A stretch of 64,000 nucleotides of DNA from Diadema setosum (GCA_033980235.1 CM067077.1:2593972-2657971), one strand, 5' to 3'; numbered from the stretch's first letter, positions 34,371 to 46,322 are shown. The notes: generated by a model from the letters alone, not told the origin. Translations and numbers: made by a program.

Positions 34371-34774
34371 TGTTATTCCGAAGGTTCGTTATTCTGAAAC
34401 ACACAAATTCTCTTTACTTAGAGGTGATCATTAACATTTTACTCGTGTTATTCGTTATTCCGATAGTTCGTAAATCCGAAAATTAAATTATAATTTTCGG
34501 TTGCTGTTCGTTATTCCGAAGGTTCGCTATTCCGAAGGTTCGTTATTCCGAAGGGTCGTTAATCCGAAACACGCAAATTCCCTATACCTATAGAGGTTCG
34601 TTAATCCGAAAATGAAAAAGGGTTCGTTAATCCGAAAATTTGTGGTGTTATTCCGAAGGTTCGTTATTCCGAAGATTGGTTAATCCGAAAATGAAATTCG
34701 GAACAATGAACCTTAGGAATAACGAATCTTAGGAATAAAGAGCCTTCGGAATAACGAACCTTCAGAATAACGAG
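34371..34774. repeat. GTTCGTTATTCCGAAG tandem repeat with inverted end
   Basis: Tandem 15-17 bp units (GGTTCGTTATTCCGAA, GGTTCGTTAATCCGAAA) run to about 34690, after which the same unit appears inverted (TTCGGAATAACGAACC) to 34774. It thus has inverted termini built of its own subrepeats. It sits in the first intron seen of the beta-lactamase-like gene, ending 21 bp before the next exon. Confidence 0.85.
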
Positions 34775-35078
34775 CTGTAACCTAATTTTCTTGCAGGCAT
34801 AGATTTCCACATGGGTCTTCCATTCAAAAGCAACCACCGTGTAGCCCGTCTTCTCGTCGACCGTCGCCCGATGTTCTTCCAATTCCTGGACAGTATACAG
34901 ACCTCGGCTGGAAGACAAACTATACTTCATATGATAAACTTGAACGCCATTGGAAATATGATGAGTAATGCAAACAAAATGGAAGATGTGAGTGGGAAGA
35001 ATGTAGAATGCAAGCATATATTTGCGGAAGGCACACACACACACATTCAAGCATACTCACATATTATATTATTGCAAA

Positions 35079-35362
35079 CCCTAATGGAAAGAACACAGTG
35101 CCCACAGTGTGAGATACACAGTGTGAAACACAGTGTGAACATAGTGTGAAATATCTATTCACAGTTAAATTCGAGTGTATTAACAGTTTGAACACAATGT
35201 GAGTCATCAATTCACAGTGTGAAACAAAGCATTACTATGTGAACACTCTGAAAAAAACCACTGTAAAATCATCTTCATTCTGTTAGATTCGAGTGTTTTG
35301 ACATAGTCGACTATATGAGCACACTGTGAGCACACCGTGGGACAGTGTTCTTTTCAGTAGGG
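35079..35362. mobile_element. CACAGTGTG-rich miniature element, copy 1
   Basis: Ends CCCTAATGGAAAGAACACAG and, inverted, CTGTTCTTTTC-type sequence ending CAGTAGGG form about 26 bp terminal inverted repeats. The interior is filled with variants of CACAGTGTGAA and includes TTAAATTCGAGTGT. It lies in an intron of the beta-lactamase-like gene. Confidence 0.7.
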
Positions 35363-35667
35363 AAGGTCAAGGATTTGCGATTTGTTTACAAGCCCTCTTT
35401 GCCCTCGTTAGAAAGACATCACTCTTTTTTGTTAGTTTTCTCACTCCATTCTTCTGTTCTCAAAAACTTGATGACAGATCGTATTGCAAGTTACGAAAAA
35501 AAAATTATATTTCAGAAATCTGAATTGGGCATTCATGTCACAATTACACCAGAGGCTAGGAGTGGTTTACGATTACAACCTTATATTAGGCAGCCCCATC
35601 TCTTCTGAGGAAACTTCGTATTTTTACAGCTTGTTCTTCCGTCAATCTCTCTGTTTGTGCAGGATAG

Positions 35668-35973
35668 CCCTGCTGGAAAGAACACAGTGTCCCACAACGT
35701 GAAACACTATGTGAAACACAGTGTGAGAACACTGAGTGGACACAGTGTGAAATCTCTTCACATTGTTAAATTCGAGCGTTTTAACATTGCGAACACATTG
35801 TGGATCATCAAGTCACAGTGTGAAACAGAACATTACTATGTGAACACAGTGTGAAAAACGAGACCACAATGTGAAATGATCTTCACACTACTAAATTCGA
35901 GAGTTTTCACGCATCCGACAATATGAAAAACATTCTGAACACACTGTGGGACAATGTGTTATTTACAGTAGGG
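35668..35973. mobile_element. CACAGTGTG-rich miniature element, copy 2
   Basis: Direct-oriented relative of 35079-35362 with the same order of motifs (GGAAAGAACACAGTGTCCCA, TTAAATTCGAGCGTTTTAAC, CACACTGTGGGACAATG, CAGTAGGG). Same intron, 305 bp downstream. Confidence 0.7.
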
Positions 35974-37456
35974 TATTGTGCTACCGAAGGTCTCAATTAC
36001 TCAAAACAGTTGGATGCAATGTGAATACAACATATACCTATAGCAATTGATATCTTTCTCATATCAGTGAAACATGTACTGCTCTGTTGACTTATATATA
36101 CCGATAGAGAGTGTTCCACGTATAGCCTTGCACTTTAACCACGATAAGAAAATTAATCTTTCCGTCAACTTTAAAAGTATAAAGAAAGTAATTTGCATGC
36201 AATACCAACTCTGGAGAGGTGCACCTAACTACAATTCCACAAAGTGTGCATTTATACTCTCACACACTCTTCTGTACATCATTGCCACCTGATTTCATAA
36301 TAAATGTTTGTGTTGTTTTGGACAGTTGGGAGTCTTTAACGATCCCGCCTACAGAGCCATCGAGTTGCCGTCAGTAAATGGGATCGGGTCTGCGGCTGGT
36401 CTTGCAAAGGTAACGATGGCGACTAATGACTGTAATCATTATCACTATAATGTTGACATGAAAATGATAAGGGGAATGATAACCATATCCTCCTGCTAAT
36501 TATGATAATGATTATCATTTTAGATGGTGGTCAAAAAAAAAAATTATGCCTATAAGAGATTCGTTAAGTGAAGCCTTCAGGATGTATTCCAAATCTGCGA
36601 TCGTTATCTACTGCTTGCATGGTGTTATTTGCGTTTTGCCGTGATTTGGCAAGCTGATTTTCGATACAATAGATTCCCTACTAAAATGATCTCTAGTCTT
36701 GATGGAATGTTTGCACTTTGTAAAAATGCTACATGTTGATTACAACGGGAAAGAACGCACAATATTCATTCAGGATTGCCCGGGTCCGATACCAATCCCT
36801 GTCATGCCTGCGGTATTTGACAAACATTCTCCAAAGCGAATAAAAAGAAAAATAGAACGAGCGAATAGAGAGAGCAAGTTCTATCAAAAGCAGACGTATT
36901 TGTCCCCTTAGCAATGAACGCGCCATCATGTCAGGAAATGTAAAATCATAATCAACTCTTATGTCTCATTAACACCACCTGTCCATCAAGTTTGATGCTT
37001 CCATTACGATTTACGTAATATTGTGTACCTTAAGCTTCTCCACTTGCACTCGCAAGGTATAACTCAGACTAATAGTAGGTGGATATTAATTTGATCGAGT
37101 GACTCAACAATACAAAGTATATGAATCTCATATCTGCTCCATTTCAAGCTTGAATCTAAAAACATAGTGATGTGTGTAATTATGTCAATGTCATGACGTT
37201 TTGATTTCAGCTCTATGGAATAATTTCATCTGGTGGCAAAGACCCAGTTACTAACAGAACTCTGCTGTCAAAGGAGAGAATCGACGATTTTCTGAATTTC
37301 GAGCCTCCTTCTGTCGACAGAACTCTCGGCATTCCTCTTTCCTTCAGTCGCGGGATGATCAAAATTGATAAGTTTGTTGTGAGTGGTCAATCAGTTCGTA
37401 TTGTATAGCAAATGACTTACGCTACTTGTTTGCTAGTTTCTTGCTTGAACATAATA

Positions 37457-37616
37457 GGGAGCTTTAGATTTTAGACGCGCGGACGTCCAAAGGAAAAAAA
37501 AAACACAAAAAAAAAACATGGTCTGTGCGTGCGCAGTAACTTGCGCTACTGCGCACGCTCAGACCACGTTTTTTTTTTCTCTTTGAACGTCCGCGCGTCT
37601 AAAATCTAAAGCTCCC
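37457..37616. mobile_element. 160-bp hairpin MITE, TA target
   Basis: Arms starting GGGAGCTTTAGATTTTAGAC pair perfectly for 30 bp with the right arm, continue with A/T runs, and resume at GGTCTG.GCGTGCGCAGTA, so nearly all 160 bp fold back. TA flanks both ends (37455-37456, 37617-37618), as for Tc1/mariner-type MITEs. Located in the last intron of the beta-lactamase-like gene. Confidence 0.8.
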
Positions 37617-38543
37617 TATATTGTCCCAAGAGTGACTAAATTTTGTCGACCATTAATCGTAATATATACGCCTTATGTATTTCGTTGATATCTATAGTTT
37701 GCATTAGTTTGTACGCTTCTCCATACATTGGTTCGTCAAAGTTGGGACAGACTTCAGCTTTAATAATGTAGGTTAGCCTACAGGTGGACAACTGTCTCAG
37801 ATGGCCATTGTGCATACAGTATCAAGACCCTCAGCGCTGGTATTTGATAAGATAGAGAAATGGGATAAGAATGACAAAACACATGTATTCAGAAGGTCTT
37901 AATAGAATGTCATAATTATGTTTTTGTATTATTTGGTACTCATTATATTCTCTGTAATCACGTTCGATTGATATGCAGGGAATAAAGCTAAAACATTGTG
38001 CTTTGGAGGTGCGGGTATCACAAATGAGTGTTTTAAAAAGAAGTTTAGTGTTTATTATGTTCATGGATATAGGAATATCAACTGAATCTGGAACCTGATT
38101 ACGAAAGGTATTGGCAAACACCTTGAATAGCCTATTTGTTCTCCATGGTGTACACAATAACATTCTGGTTACAAAGACTGTATGTATAGCCATAGCAATT
38201 TAATGAACGTAATGTATACGTGTAAGAACATAATAATATTTCATAATTATTTCTAAACGTACATCCAGGATCGGATAAATACCTACGCTTGTAATACCTA
38301 TAATGAGTTTTACTGATTTCTCTTATGGACTAGCCTGATTTATTCTTCTTTTTGTAGGAAGGAGTGACAATGTTTGGACACCCAGGAGCTGGCGGACAAC
38401 ACGGCTGTGCAGACCCGGGGCATCAGGTTGGATTCGCCTACCTCAGTAGCACCATGCTTCCATACCTTCTGGGTGAAGATCCTCGGTCTAACCAGCTCGT
38501 TCACAGTCTTTACAGATGTGTTCAAAAACTTGAAAATCAGTAA

Positions 38544-39395
38544 TTTCTCATTTTTACAGTTTACACAAACAATACTTTTTTTTCTTAAACTGATCAAGCT
38601 GTTTTGTATTATTCCATTCATAATAATTGAAATATTTCACAGCGTAATAATTAGCCAACCTAAATGCAATATTGGAGACAACTTATCTTCAAGAAAACGT
38701 TTATAAGTACTAACTACGTAAACCCATTTCTTTGTGAATATCTTAAGGAAATCAAGTGGCCTAAATCTGCAGGACGAATCTCTCTTAAACAATTCTAAAC
38801 AAACAAAAACAACATTATTATCATATAGTGAGCTTGAGAAAACAATGTTTACATAAGCTGCTTTGCGATTATATATTTGAAATGTTTACATGAAAGAAAG
38901 AATACACTGTAAAACATTTTTAAAGTGTTGCGACGAGCACGTATAAAGGCGTACATTGGATCATAATGATTCTTTTGAATAAACAAACAAAAATGGAGTC
39001 AATTCGTGATGTTTATTCAATTGCGTGAAAGAAAAGGACATACACGTAACGAAAATGAGTTCATTTAGAAGTTATAAGAAGTACATTCATCACAACTTTC
39101 TGAAAGTGCAAACTGGGATGTACCCTTGAGAAAAGACCGCAGAAATCCCACACTTCTCTATACAGAAAGAACAAACAATAAAGGGAAGGGATGGAAAAAG
39201 GGTGGTTGTAATTATATCTTGAAAGGTTTTGATATTGGTAATTTTATTACGGTATCTGAATATCTCCAAATCTTATGAACCACGAAAGGTGTCTCTGAAG
39301 GATATGCAAATGAAAATGCCACTTACATAAATTAGATTACAATAAAGGTAACTGTAGCGATCCGAGGAAGGTAACAATAAAATATCGTTGAAGTA
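38544..39395. other. 3' flank of the beta-lactamase-like gene
   Basis: AT-rich sequence following the stop codon. No further exon recognised. AATAAA-like hexamers occur (for example in AATAAACAAAC near 38977), but none is clearly the poly(A) signal. Confidence 0.35.
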
Positions 39396-39732
39396 TTAAA
39401 GGGGAAATCCAGTCCAAGTATCATTTAGTCTGATAAGAAAGAGCAAAATATTACGAGTTCAACAGTGTAGATTTGATCGAAATCGGATGAAAAATAAGGA
39501 GGTTATGACATTTAGAAGGTTCGCTTTTTTTGGGGGGGGGGGGGTGGGGCAGTTCATCAACAATCAATATAAATATGCAAATGGCAAAGTGACCATCTCA
39601 TGCTCTTACATTCTATCATATATTTTGTACATAAAGTTTTGAAATTTGTAGTTTTCCATTCAAACGCAAGTATGCCCGAGGCTCAAATCCTCATACCTCT
39701 AACTGATCACTACTCTGAAGCTATTCAACCAT

Positions 39733-41565
39733 TGTCACATGGGCGGACTCAAATAATGCTCAATCACACTCGTGCCATTCACTTCAATGTACAATTTAAT
39801 ATAAGCATTTGTGGAATATTTACAGGACTGAAATCAAGGAGTTGTGACCAACATAAAATGCAAAATCAAAATTCTTAGTGAGATAAATTTAATTACAATA
39901 CTCTTATATTCGACAACCATGTGAACGGGACCCTGTCTTGGTCCGGTTCCACCTGTAATTTTGGCTTGACACTTGTTCAGAATAATTATACCAGCTTCAC
40001 TATCAATTCGTTATCCCTGACAATACACTATCTGCTATCAAGCGCAACACTATTTGGTTCACACCACCGTAGTGCTGATCCGGAGATGACCAGCCTGCAC
40101 GCACGACGGTTTACCGCGGTTAAAACACTTGTCTTCAATTACACTGCTTCCGTTTACATCCGGGTTCTGTGCTAACCCGCAATTATCATGAAGTATATAA
40201 ATACCAATCTTCGAATTATGTGCACATTATTTTCATCTTTTTACCAATTTAACATGACCTTCATCTCTCTACTTCAGCGACACTTCCACGTCGTAACCAA
40301 TCATATCTACAGGGTGTCATGCACCCGCCAGGTTCATCGCTCACCTGCGTTGTCCCCAGAGTCACATTAATTGTCAAACTGTTCGCTTCCAGAACATGAA
40401 CTGATTCGTGGGTGGAGCGTCCTTATACGCGAGGTTGCTGTTCCAGCTCCAAAGTGTCGCGAGGGACCCGCGTTCCGTATTCTTTGGCGTCCAAAGTCCT
40501 CCCTAGCGAGGGGCGGACCCAGTCGCTCTGCTGCGAATGCGTCGGCCTGGGAGTAGGCTCGTCCTCGGTCTCGGCGCCATCTACAAAATCATTTAAATGC
40601 AACATATACCAGTGGGGTGTGTTCTAATCACACACACACAAAGATTATCAGCTTAAAATCCTGACATCACAGTGACAATTTACGAACTGCATTATTATCC
40701 AATTAACATACAAAAATTCACATAATGAAATGTTTCAAACATTGGAAATATAACCGTGCATAGCTTATCAAACATCACCGCATCGTTTATAATATACTTT
40801 ATCACTTATTCACGGGGTTCTCCGGGGCTATATGTGGTGCCCTGAAACACATTCACATCCTTTTACACGACAAAGCAGAAATCAAATCGCAATTTAACTT
40901 ACCAATGACCGGTGTAATATAACCAAAATGCCTCTTCTTCTTGGCTACTGGAAGGCTGCAAAGGCTGTTGGAATACGCCTTCTGGCAGCAAACAAAATCT
41001 GAACTCTAATCAGCCAGTACACAGGCTGACGGTAAGGTGGACGGACGGCTCCTGGCCGCAAACGAAATTGGGCTTAGACACAAAATTATCTTGCCAACTG
41101 GCGCCTGAGTGTGGCAGGTTGGTTTCCTGCCATCACGGAGCTAACTCAATGTTCTCTCGGTGAAATCAAAGTGGTGTCTGCCCCGAAAAGATCCAACTCT
41201 ACTGTTAAATTGCTACTCGACTACGACACTCCTTTTCGAGGCATTTGGAATATTTGATACAACTAAAAGGACTTGAACGAAAACACCTATACAGCACTCT
41301 CCCGGAACTGGAGCTATTTCCTGTCTTTTCTTTCTACATTAATTGACATGCAAAAATAAATGAACTCCTCTCGGTCATCGATGGCGCTACTTGTAAAACA
41401 TTTACACCTGTCTTATCACTTTCTCTCTCTCGCTCTCGCTTTCTCTCTCGCTCCCTCACTCGCACCCTTTGTCTCGTTATCCCTACCCGTAAACATGTTT
41501 GTCTAGTTGAATGACCGATAGGTGATGTACATGAAACAACCTGGAAATGCATTTTCAATGTGACA
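39733..41565 (-). repeat. 3' LTR of the Gmr1-like element
   Basis: Left copy in window coordinates; the 3' LTR relative to the minus-strand element. It contains a CT/GA microsatellite at about 41425-41460 and a GC-rich block at 40420-40580. Short open frames inside are identical in both LTRs and show no known domain. Confidence 0.95.
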
Positions 41566-41580
41566 TTTCACTCCCCCTTT
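41566..41580 (-). other. Polypurine tract
   Basis: The minus strand reads AAAGGGGGAGTGAAA directly before the 3' LTR. This is the usual position and composition for the plus-strand DNA primer. Confidence 0.85.
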
Positions 41581-41633
41581 CGAAAAATGCATTTCATAAT
41601 TAAAAGAAATTACTTATAACACTATCTTTCTCT

Positions 41634-44600
41634 CTACAGCCGGCTTAGTAGGTCTGCGCCAACATTCTCGCTGCCGCGGATAGCTTCCACACGGAATCTG
41701 TAGGGTTGCAAAGCCAGAATCCAACGCATTAGCCTCCCATTTGCAGGGCTAGCCTTGTTCATGTACACTAGTGGGTGGTGGTCTGTTTCTAGCACAAATT
41801 GTCTGCCGTACAAGTATGGTTCGAACTTCTTTACTGCCCAAACTACAGCTAAGCACTCACGTTCTATGGTTGAGTATGCTTGTTCTCGTCGAAGCAGTTT
41901 TCGGCTCGCGTAGGAGACTGGAAATCGTTCGTCTTGGTGTGTTTGGAGGAGGACTGCTCCTAGTCCAACGTTGGAGGCGTCTGTCCTGAGGATGAAGTCC
42001 TGTGACAAATCTGGCAAATGAAGGATAGGGGGGTTAGAGAGTTTTTCCTTCAGTGTTGTGAAGGCCTGCTCTTGGCTCGTTTCCCATTTTACCTTGTTTG
42101 GTTCAGCATTTCTGGTCCTGTCTGTGAGTGGTGCGGCGACGGCGGCGTAGTTCGGAATGAACTTCCGGTAGTAGTTCGCCATACCTAGAAAGGATCTGAG
42201 CTCTCGTTTGGTCTGAGGCTGACTTACCTCTTGGATGGCTTTGAGTTTTTCAGGGCGGGGTCTTACCTGTCCGTGATCGATCACGTGTCCTAGGAATTCG
42301 ACGCTTGTCTGTCCGATGAAGCACTTACTTGGTCTAGCAGTGAGCTTTGCGGCTCGTAGTCGTCTGAAGAGTTCTGTGAGTGTACGTAGGTGTTCTTCCC
42401 ACGTGGTCGAATAGATGAGGATGTCGTCGATGTAGTTCACCGTTCCTCCGAGTCGGTCTAGCAGTCTCCTCATCAGTCGACTGAAGGAGGCGGGAGCGTT
42501 CACTAAGCCGAAGGGCATCATTGTGAACTGAAAGAGACCATCGGGGGTAAGAAAAGCGGTTAGTGGTTTGGATTCGGCTGCCATGGGTACCTGCCAGTAT
42601 CCTTTGCTGAGATCTATTTTGGTGAAGAACTTTGCATGGGCGACTTTTGTGAAGAGTTCATCTTGATCTGGTATGGGTTCAGCATCAAATACAGTCACTT
42701 TATTGAGTTTTCTGAAGTCTACACAAAACCGGTTGCTGCCATCGGGCTTTTTAACCAGTACTATGGGGGAGGCAATGGGGCTTTCTGATGGCTCAATTAC
42801 TCCGAGCGATAGCATGGTTTTTACCTCTTCTCTGACTGTGTCTCTAAGAGAGTGGGGAATGGGATATGGTTTACTCTTCAGGTGTTCATTTCCTTTGAGT
42901 TTGATGTGGTGTTCGCCTAACGTGGTTCGACCGGGAAGATCAGACAGGACGTCTTTGTACTCGTTGAGGAGTTCGTTGACCTGTTCTTTCTGTGGGGAGG
43001 AAAGGGCTGAGTTAATTGAGACATCGTCAAGTGACTCTTTCGCCTGAAATGGGAAAGGCTGTAGGAGAGATGTGTTAGTTAGTGGTTGCTGCGTTTCTTC
43101 CTCGTCATCATTTTGCTCTTCGCATTCGATCACGGCGGTACAAGCAGCTTCGGCATCTGAAATAGAGGGAATATCATTTCTAGCATGATACTTTTTCAGA
43201 AGATTGATGTGGAACACCTTTGGTTTCCCGTTGAGGTCGATCCTGTAGTCCATGGAGCTGATTTTGGAGATCACGTCAAAGGGGCCCTTCCATTGTAGAA
43301 GGAGCTTATTCCTGTCAGTTGGTAGGAGTAGGAGTACCTTGTCTCCGACTTGTAGCTCCCTGTGTTTTGCCTTCTGATTGTAGTATTTTGCATACCTGTT
43401 TGCTGATTTCTGAAGTTGAGTGTGGGCGTTGCGGCATGTTTCGTCGATCCTGTTTCGGAGATCAAGTACATAGTGGTAAGTAGACTTGGTCTCACCTGTT
43501 TCGGCTTCTCCTGTCCAGAGTTCTCTCAGGATGTCGAGGGGTCCGCGTACCTTCCGGCCGTAAAGAAGCTCGAACGGGGAGAACCCCATGCTCTCTTGTG
43601 GTGCTTCTCTCACTGCAAATAGAAGGGGAGTAATGTACCTGTCCCAGTCTTTTGGGTTTTCAGCGCACATACGTTTCAACATTTGTTTTAGAGTGCCATT
43701 GAAGCGCTCAACTAGTCCATTCGCGGCAGGGTGATATGGGGATGTAGTGAAGTGTTTGATGGAGAGTAATTTGCTTACCTCTTTCATGAGATCAGATGTG
43801 AACTGAGTCCCTTGATCGGTCAGCATTTCCTTGGGGATTCCGACTCTGGTGAAGATGCTCACTAGGGCTTCTGCAACTCTTTCTGTCTCGATGCTTGGGA
43901 GTGGGATTGCCTCGGGGTACCTAGTAGCAACATCAATAACGGTAAGTATGTACCTATTTTTCTGGTCAGTCATTGGGTGTATTGGTCCAACTATGTCTAC
44001 AGCAATGCGTTCGAAGGGGACTTCGATGAGCGGCATCTTTCCGAGGGGGACCTTGGTTACACGACCTTTTGATAGTGTACGTTGGCAGACGTCACACGAT
44101 CTACAGTACCTGGTAATGTCAGAGTTCATACCGGGCCAAAAGAAATGGGTAAGTATCTTTTCAGTTGTCTTTTTGGTACCTTGATGCCCTCCGAGTATGT
44201 TTTCATGGGCTGTTTGCATAACCTGTTTGCGGTATTGTTTTGGTACTACCACTTGTGTGATTGTTGTGTCAGGGTCCATTTGGGGAGAGTGGAATGAGCG
44301 ATACAGCATTCCGTCTTTGTAAAAGAAGGAAGAGAGACCGTTATTGCGACTTACCTTCTCTGAACGAGTATCGGCGAGTTCTCGCAGGCGGTGTAATGTT
44401 TCATCCTTCTGTTGTGCCTCTTTGAGAGCTGTTGGAGTCACGATGTCTTCCATTGGGTGTGGGGTTTTGAGGGGACGAAATGGCTTACCGTCTCGTTGAG
44501 CCTGGGCTCTCGTCTGTACGGCGCCGACAGGCATTGGTGTAGCCGTCCAGTCGGGATCTGGGTTGTCTGGTTCTCTTACTCCGGGTAGGTTACCTAAAAT

Positions 44601-46115
44601 CAGGTCATAGAGTGGAGTTTTCATGCACAATGCGTTAACTTTCCCTACGTAGAAGGGAGTGTCAACATCTATTCTAGCGACGGGGAGAGTTTTCACAGTG
44701 CCATCAATCAGCACGCAAGTACTTTCTTCACCTGTCATTTGGTTTGGCTGGACAAGATCTTGTTTAATGACAGCTCCGCTGCAGCCGCTGTCTCTGAGAA
44801 CAGAAATTTGGTTGTTATTGACTAGTCCGTTAGTAACTGGCATTTGTCTGACCACATGTTCTTTGGTGCATGCTGCACTCATCAACGGCAAGGAGTGTCC
44901 ACACTTGAATTGGATATGATCTGTGGTGGATTCTAGTTTGGGGGCATTGAGTGGCATTCGAACCATCATACAAGAAGCCTCAATTTTGACCTTTGTGTTA
45001 GTGCAAGCTGGACATTGACAGGGAGTATGTGGATTTGGTTCTACCTTATCGGGTTCCGATGAAGCCAGGCTGTGTTCCGAGGTAGGGGGGTTTCCTTGCT
45101 CTGGATCCTGGGCGAGGACTAGACCTGCCGATTTCATGGGGGAGAAAGGACAATAGTTAGCAATGTGACCTGGTTTGTGGCATATGAAACACGTTCTGCC
45201 TCTGGTTCCCTGTTTTGTACAATCACGGGCAAGGTGACCGTGTTGGTGGCAGTTGTAACATTTGGGTTGAGACGGGGGCCTATTTCCTGAAATGTTATTT
45301 GGAGGGATTTTACCTTCAGGTCTGGTGTTGCCCCGTGGCATCTGTCCCACGTGTGTCTGGATGTTCCTTTGTGCCGGTGGGGGTGGTTTGAAGGTGCCTC
45401 CTCTGGCGTCTAAGTACTGCTCAGCTAGTTTCACCACGTCCTTCGAAGTCTCGGGCTGCCGTTCTTTTAGGAAGATGGCCAGCTCTCGATGACACCCACT
45501 GATGAGCTGCTCCCGGAGGAGTAGATCTGCCAGCTCCTCGAAAGTGTGCTCTATACCAGAGAGGCTTACCCACCTGTTCAAGTAGTTCTCTAGTCGGTTT
45601 GCATACTGGGATGCCGTTTCTCCTGTTGTCGGTTTGCCTGAAAAAAACTTGGAGCGAAATCCTTCTGCAGTGAGCTGAAAGGATTTCAAGAGTGCATGTT
45701 TCAAAGTGTCATAATCATTGGATTCCGCACTTGACAATCTAGAGTGGACATCAAGAGCCTTACCTGTAAGCAGCGTGCTTAAGTTGAGTGCCCAGTCTGT
45801 AGTTGGCCAGTTTTGATTTTTGGCATATCGTTCGAACCGCTGTAGATAGGCATCTATGTTATCTTTGTCTTCGTGAAATAGAGGCAATTTTGGAGATCGA
45901 GCTTTGCACCCATTAGAACTTGATTCGCTTTTGGTTTGCTTTTCTCGCGCTATCGCCAATTGTAGCTCGGCTGTTTCTCTTTCCTGTCGCCTTAACTCTA
46001 ACATGTCCGCTCTTTCCTCTCTGAGTCTCTTTTGCTCGTCTGTAACAAACTGCCTAAGCTCCTCTCCACTGAATCCGAACTTTTCTCCAATTTCAGTTAA
46101 CTTAGCTAGCTCCAT
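41634..46115 (-). CDS. gag-pol: Gag-Pol polyprotein, Gmr1-type domain order
   Basis: 1,493 residues. Gag covers about 1-280, with a charged N-terminal helix. Two CCHC knuckles lie at 286-299 (CYNCHQHGHLARDC) and 309-322 (CFICHKPGHIANYC). The aspartic protease motif DSG is at 442-444. Integrase follows: zinc-binding H637/H644/C674/C677, the catalytic triad D707, D767 and E803 (35 residues between the last two), and a GPF motif at 944-946. RT then has first Asp D1168 (KIDLSKGYWQ) and YIDD at 1228-1231. RNase H has D1379, E1418/E1420 and D1445, and ends at the C terminus. Gag and Pol are one frame, so no frameshift is required; Gag to Pol ratio must be set by processing or another means. The products package, copy and integrate the element RNA. 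The start is the first Met, about 208 bases after the primer site. Every catalytic residue I could check is present. Confidence 0.95.
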   Translation of the reverse strand: MELAKLTEIGEKFGFSGEELRQFVTDEQKRLREERADMLELRRQERETAELQLAIAREKQTKSESSSNGCKARSPKLPLFHEDKDNIDAYLQRFERYAKNQNWPTTDWALNLSTLLTGKALDVHSRLSSAESNDYDTLKHALLKSFQLTAEGFRSKFFSGKPTTGETASQYANRLENYLNRWVSLSGIEHTFEELADLLLREQLISGCHRELAIFLKERQPETSKDVVKLAEQYLDARGGTFKPPPPAQRNIQTHVGQMPRGNTRPEGKIPPNNISGNRPPSQPKCYNCHQHGHLARDCTKQGTRGRTCFICHKPGHIANYCPFSPMKSAGLVLAQDPEQGNPPTSEHSLASSEPDKVEPNPHTPCQCPACTNTKVKIEASCMMVRMPLNAPKLESTTDHIQFKCGHSLPLMSAACTKEHVVRQMPVTNGLVNNNQISVLRDSGCSGAVIKQDLVQPNQMTGEESTCVLIDGTVKTLPVARIDVDTPFYVGKVNALCMKTPLYDLILGNLPGVREPDNPDPDWTATPMPVGAVQTRAQAQRDGKPFRPLKTPHPMEDIVTPTALKEAQQKDETLHRLRELADTRSEKVSRNNGLSSFFYKDGMLYRSFHSPQMDPDTTITQVVVPKQYRKQVMQTAHENILGGHQGTKKTTEKILTHFFWPGMNSDITRYCRSCDVCQRTLSKGRVTKVPLGKMPLIEVPFERIAVDIVGPIHPMTDQKNRYILTVIDVATRYPEAIPLPSIETERVAEALVSIFTRVGIPKEMLTDQGTQFTSDLMKEVSKLLSIKHFTTSPYHPAANGLVERFNGTLKQMLKRMCAENPKDWDRYITPLLFAVREAPQESMGFSPFELLYGRKVRGPLDILRELWTGEAETGETKSTYHYVLDLRNRIDETCRNAHTQLQKSANRYAKYYNQKAKHRELQVGDKVLLLLPTDRNKLLLQWKGPFDVISKISSMDYRIDLNGKPKVFHINLLKKYHARNDIPSISDAEAACTAVIECEEQNDDEEETQQPLTNTSLLQPFPFQAKESLDDVSINSALSSPQKEQVNELLNEYKDVLSDLPGRTTLGEHHIKLKGNEHLKSKPYPIPHSLRDTVREEVKTMLSLGVIEPSESPIASPIVLVKKPDGSNRFCVDFRKLNKVTVFDAEPIPDQDELFTKVAHAKFFTKIDLSKGYWQVPMAAESKPLTAFLTPDGLFQFTMMPFGLVNAPASFSRLMRRLLDRLGGTVNYIDDILIYSTTWEEHLRTLTELFRRLRAAKLTARPSKCFIGQTSVEFLGHVIDHGQVRPRPEKLKAIQEVSQPQTKRELRSFLGMANYYRKFIPNYAAVAAPLTDRTRNAEPNKVKWETSQEQAFTTLKEKLSNPPILHLPDLSQDFILRTDASNVGLGAVLLQTHQDERFPVSYASRKLLRREQAYSTIERECLAVVWAVKKFEPYLYGRQFVLETDHHPLVYMNKASPANGRLMRWILALQPYRFRVEAIRGSENVGADLLSRL

Positions 46116-46322
46116 TCCGAATTACCTGAGCACTTATAATACCAGAATGTATTCAGATCAGTTCAGATCATGTACACAATGAATATACAACGGTGCACCT
46201 ATGGATAGTACATACATACAAATGTAGAGGAAACAAAAAAATCACAAGTTTTCCTCAACCTTTTTCTTTACACTTTTTCCTCCGTTTATATACCCATGTG
46301 ACTTCGAATGGCACGAGTTATA

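Larger units (their letters stand above)
34096..38543 (+). pseudogene. Serine beta-lactamase/esterase-like gene, five 3' exons
   Basis: Exons 34096-34330, 34796-34987, 36326-36409, 37211-37378 and 38358-38543 (TAA) have AG/GT borders and compatible phases. They encode the C-terminal half of a beta-lactamase-domain protein (LACTB/EstB type). HGYHAWFHIG holds the Tyr motif, RTLGQFFKEGIAEPFGIDFH follows, and FGHPGAGGQHGCADP carries the third active-site motif (HxGxGG). These enzymes are Ser hydrolases acting on peptides, esters or amides. The upstream exon with the SxxK nucleophile is not found; LINE and miniature-element sequence lies there. The first exon has an in-frame TAA at 34144-34146 just after GLSLDFL, where homologues continue. 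An alternative acceptor at about 34147 would avoid it but would drop conserved residues. I therefore call it a probable pseudogene or a null allele; otherwise the exons look well kept. Confidence 0.8.

Noticed and set aside
39921..40627. Several short plus-strand open frames in both LTRs, identical in the two copies
   Set aside because: Identity is explained by LTR duplication. They show no domain, and the element reads on the other strand.
41771..46182. Plus-strand open frames across the Gag-Pol region
   Set aside because: Shadows of the 1,493-residue minus-strand frame.
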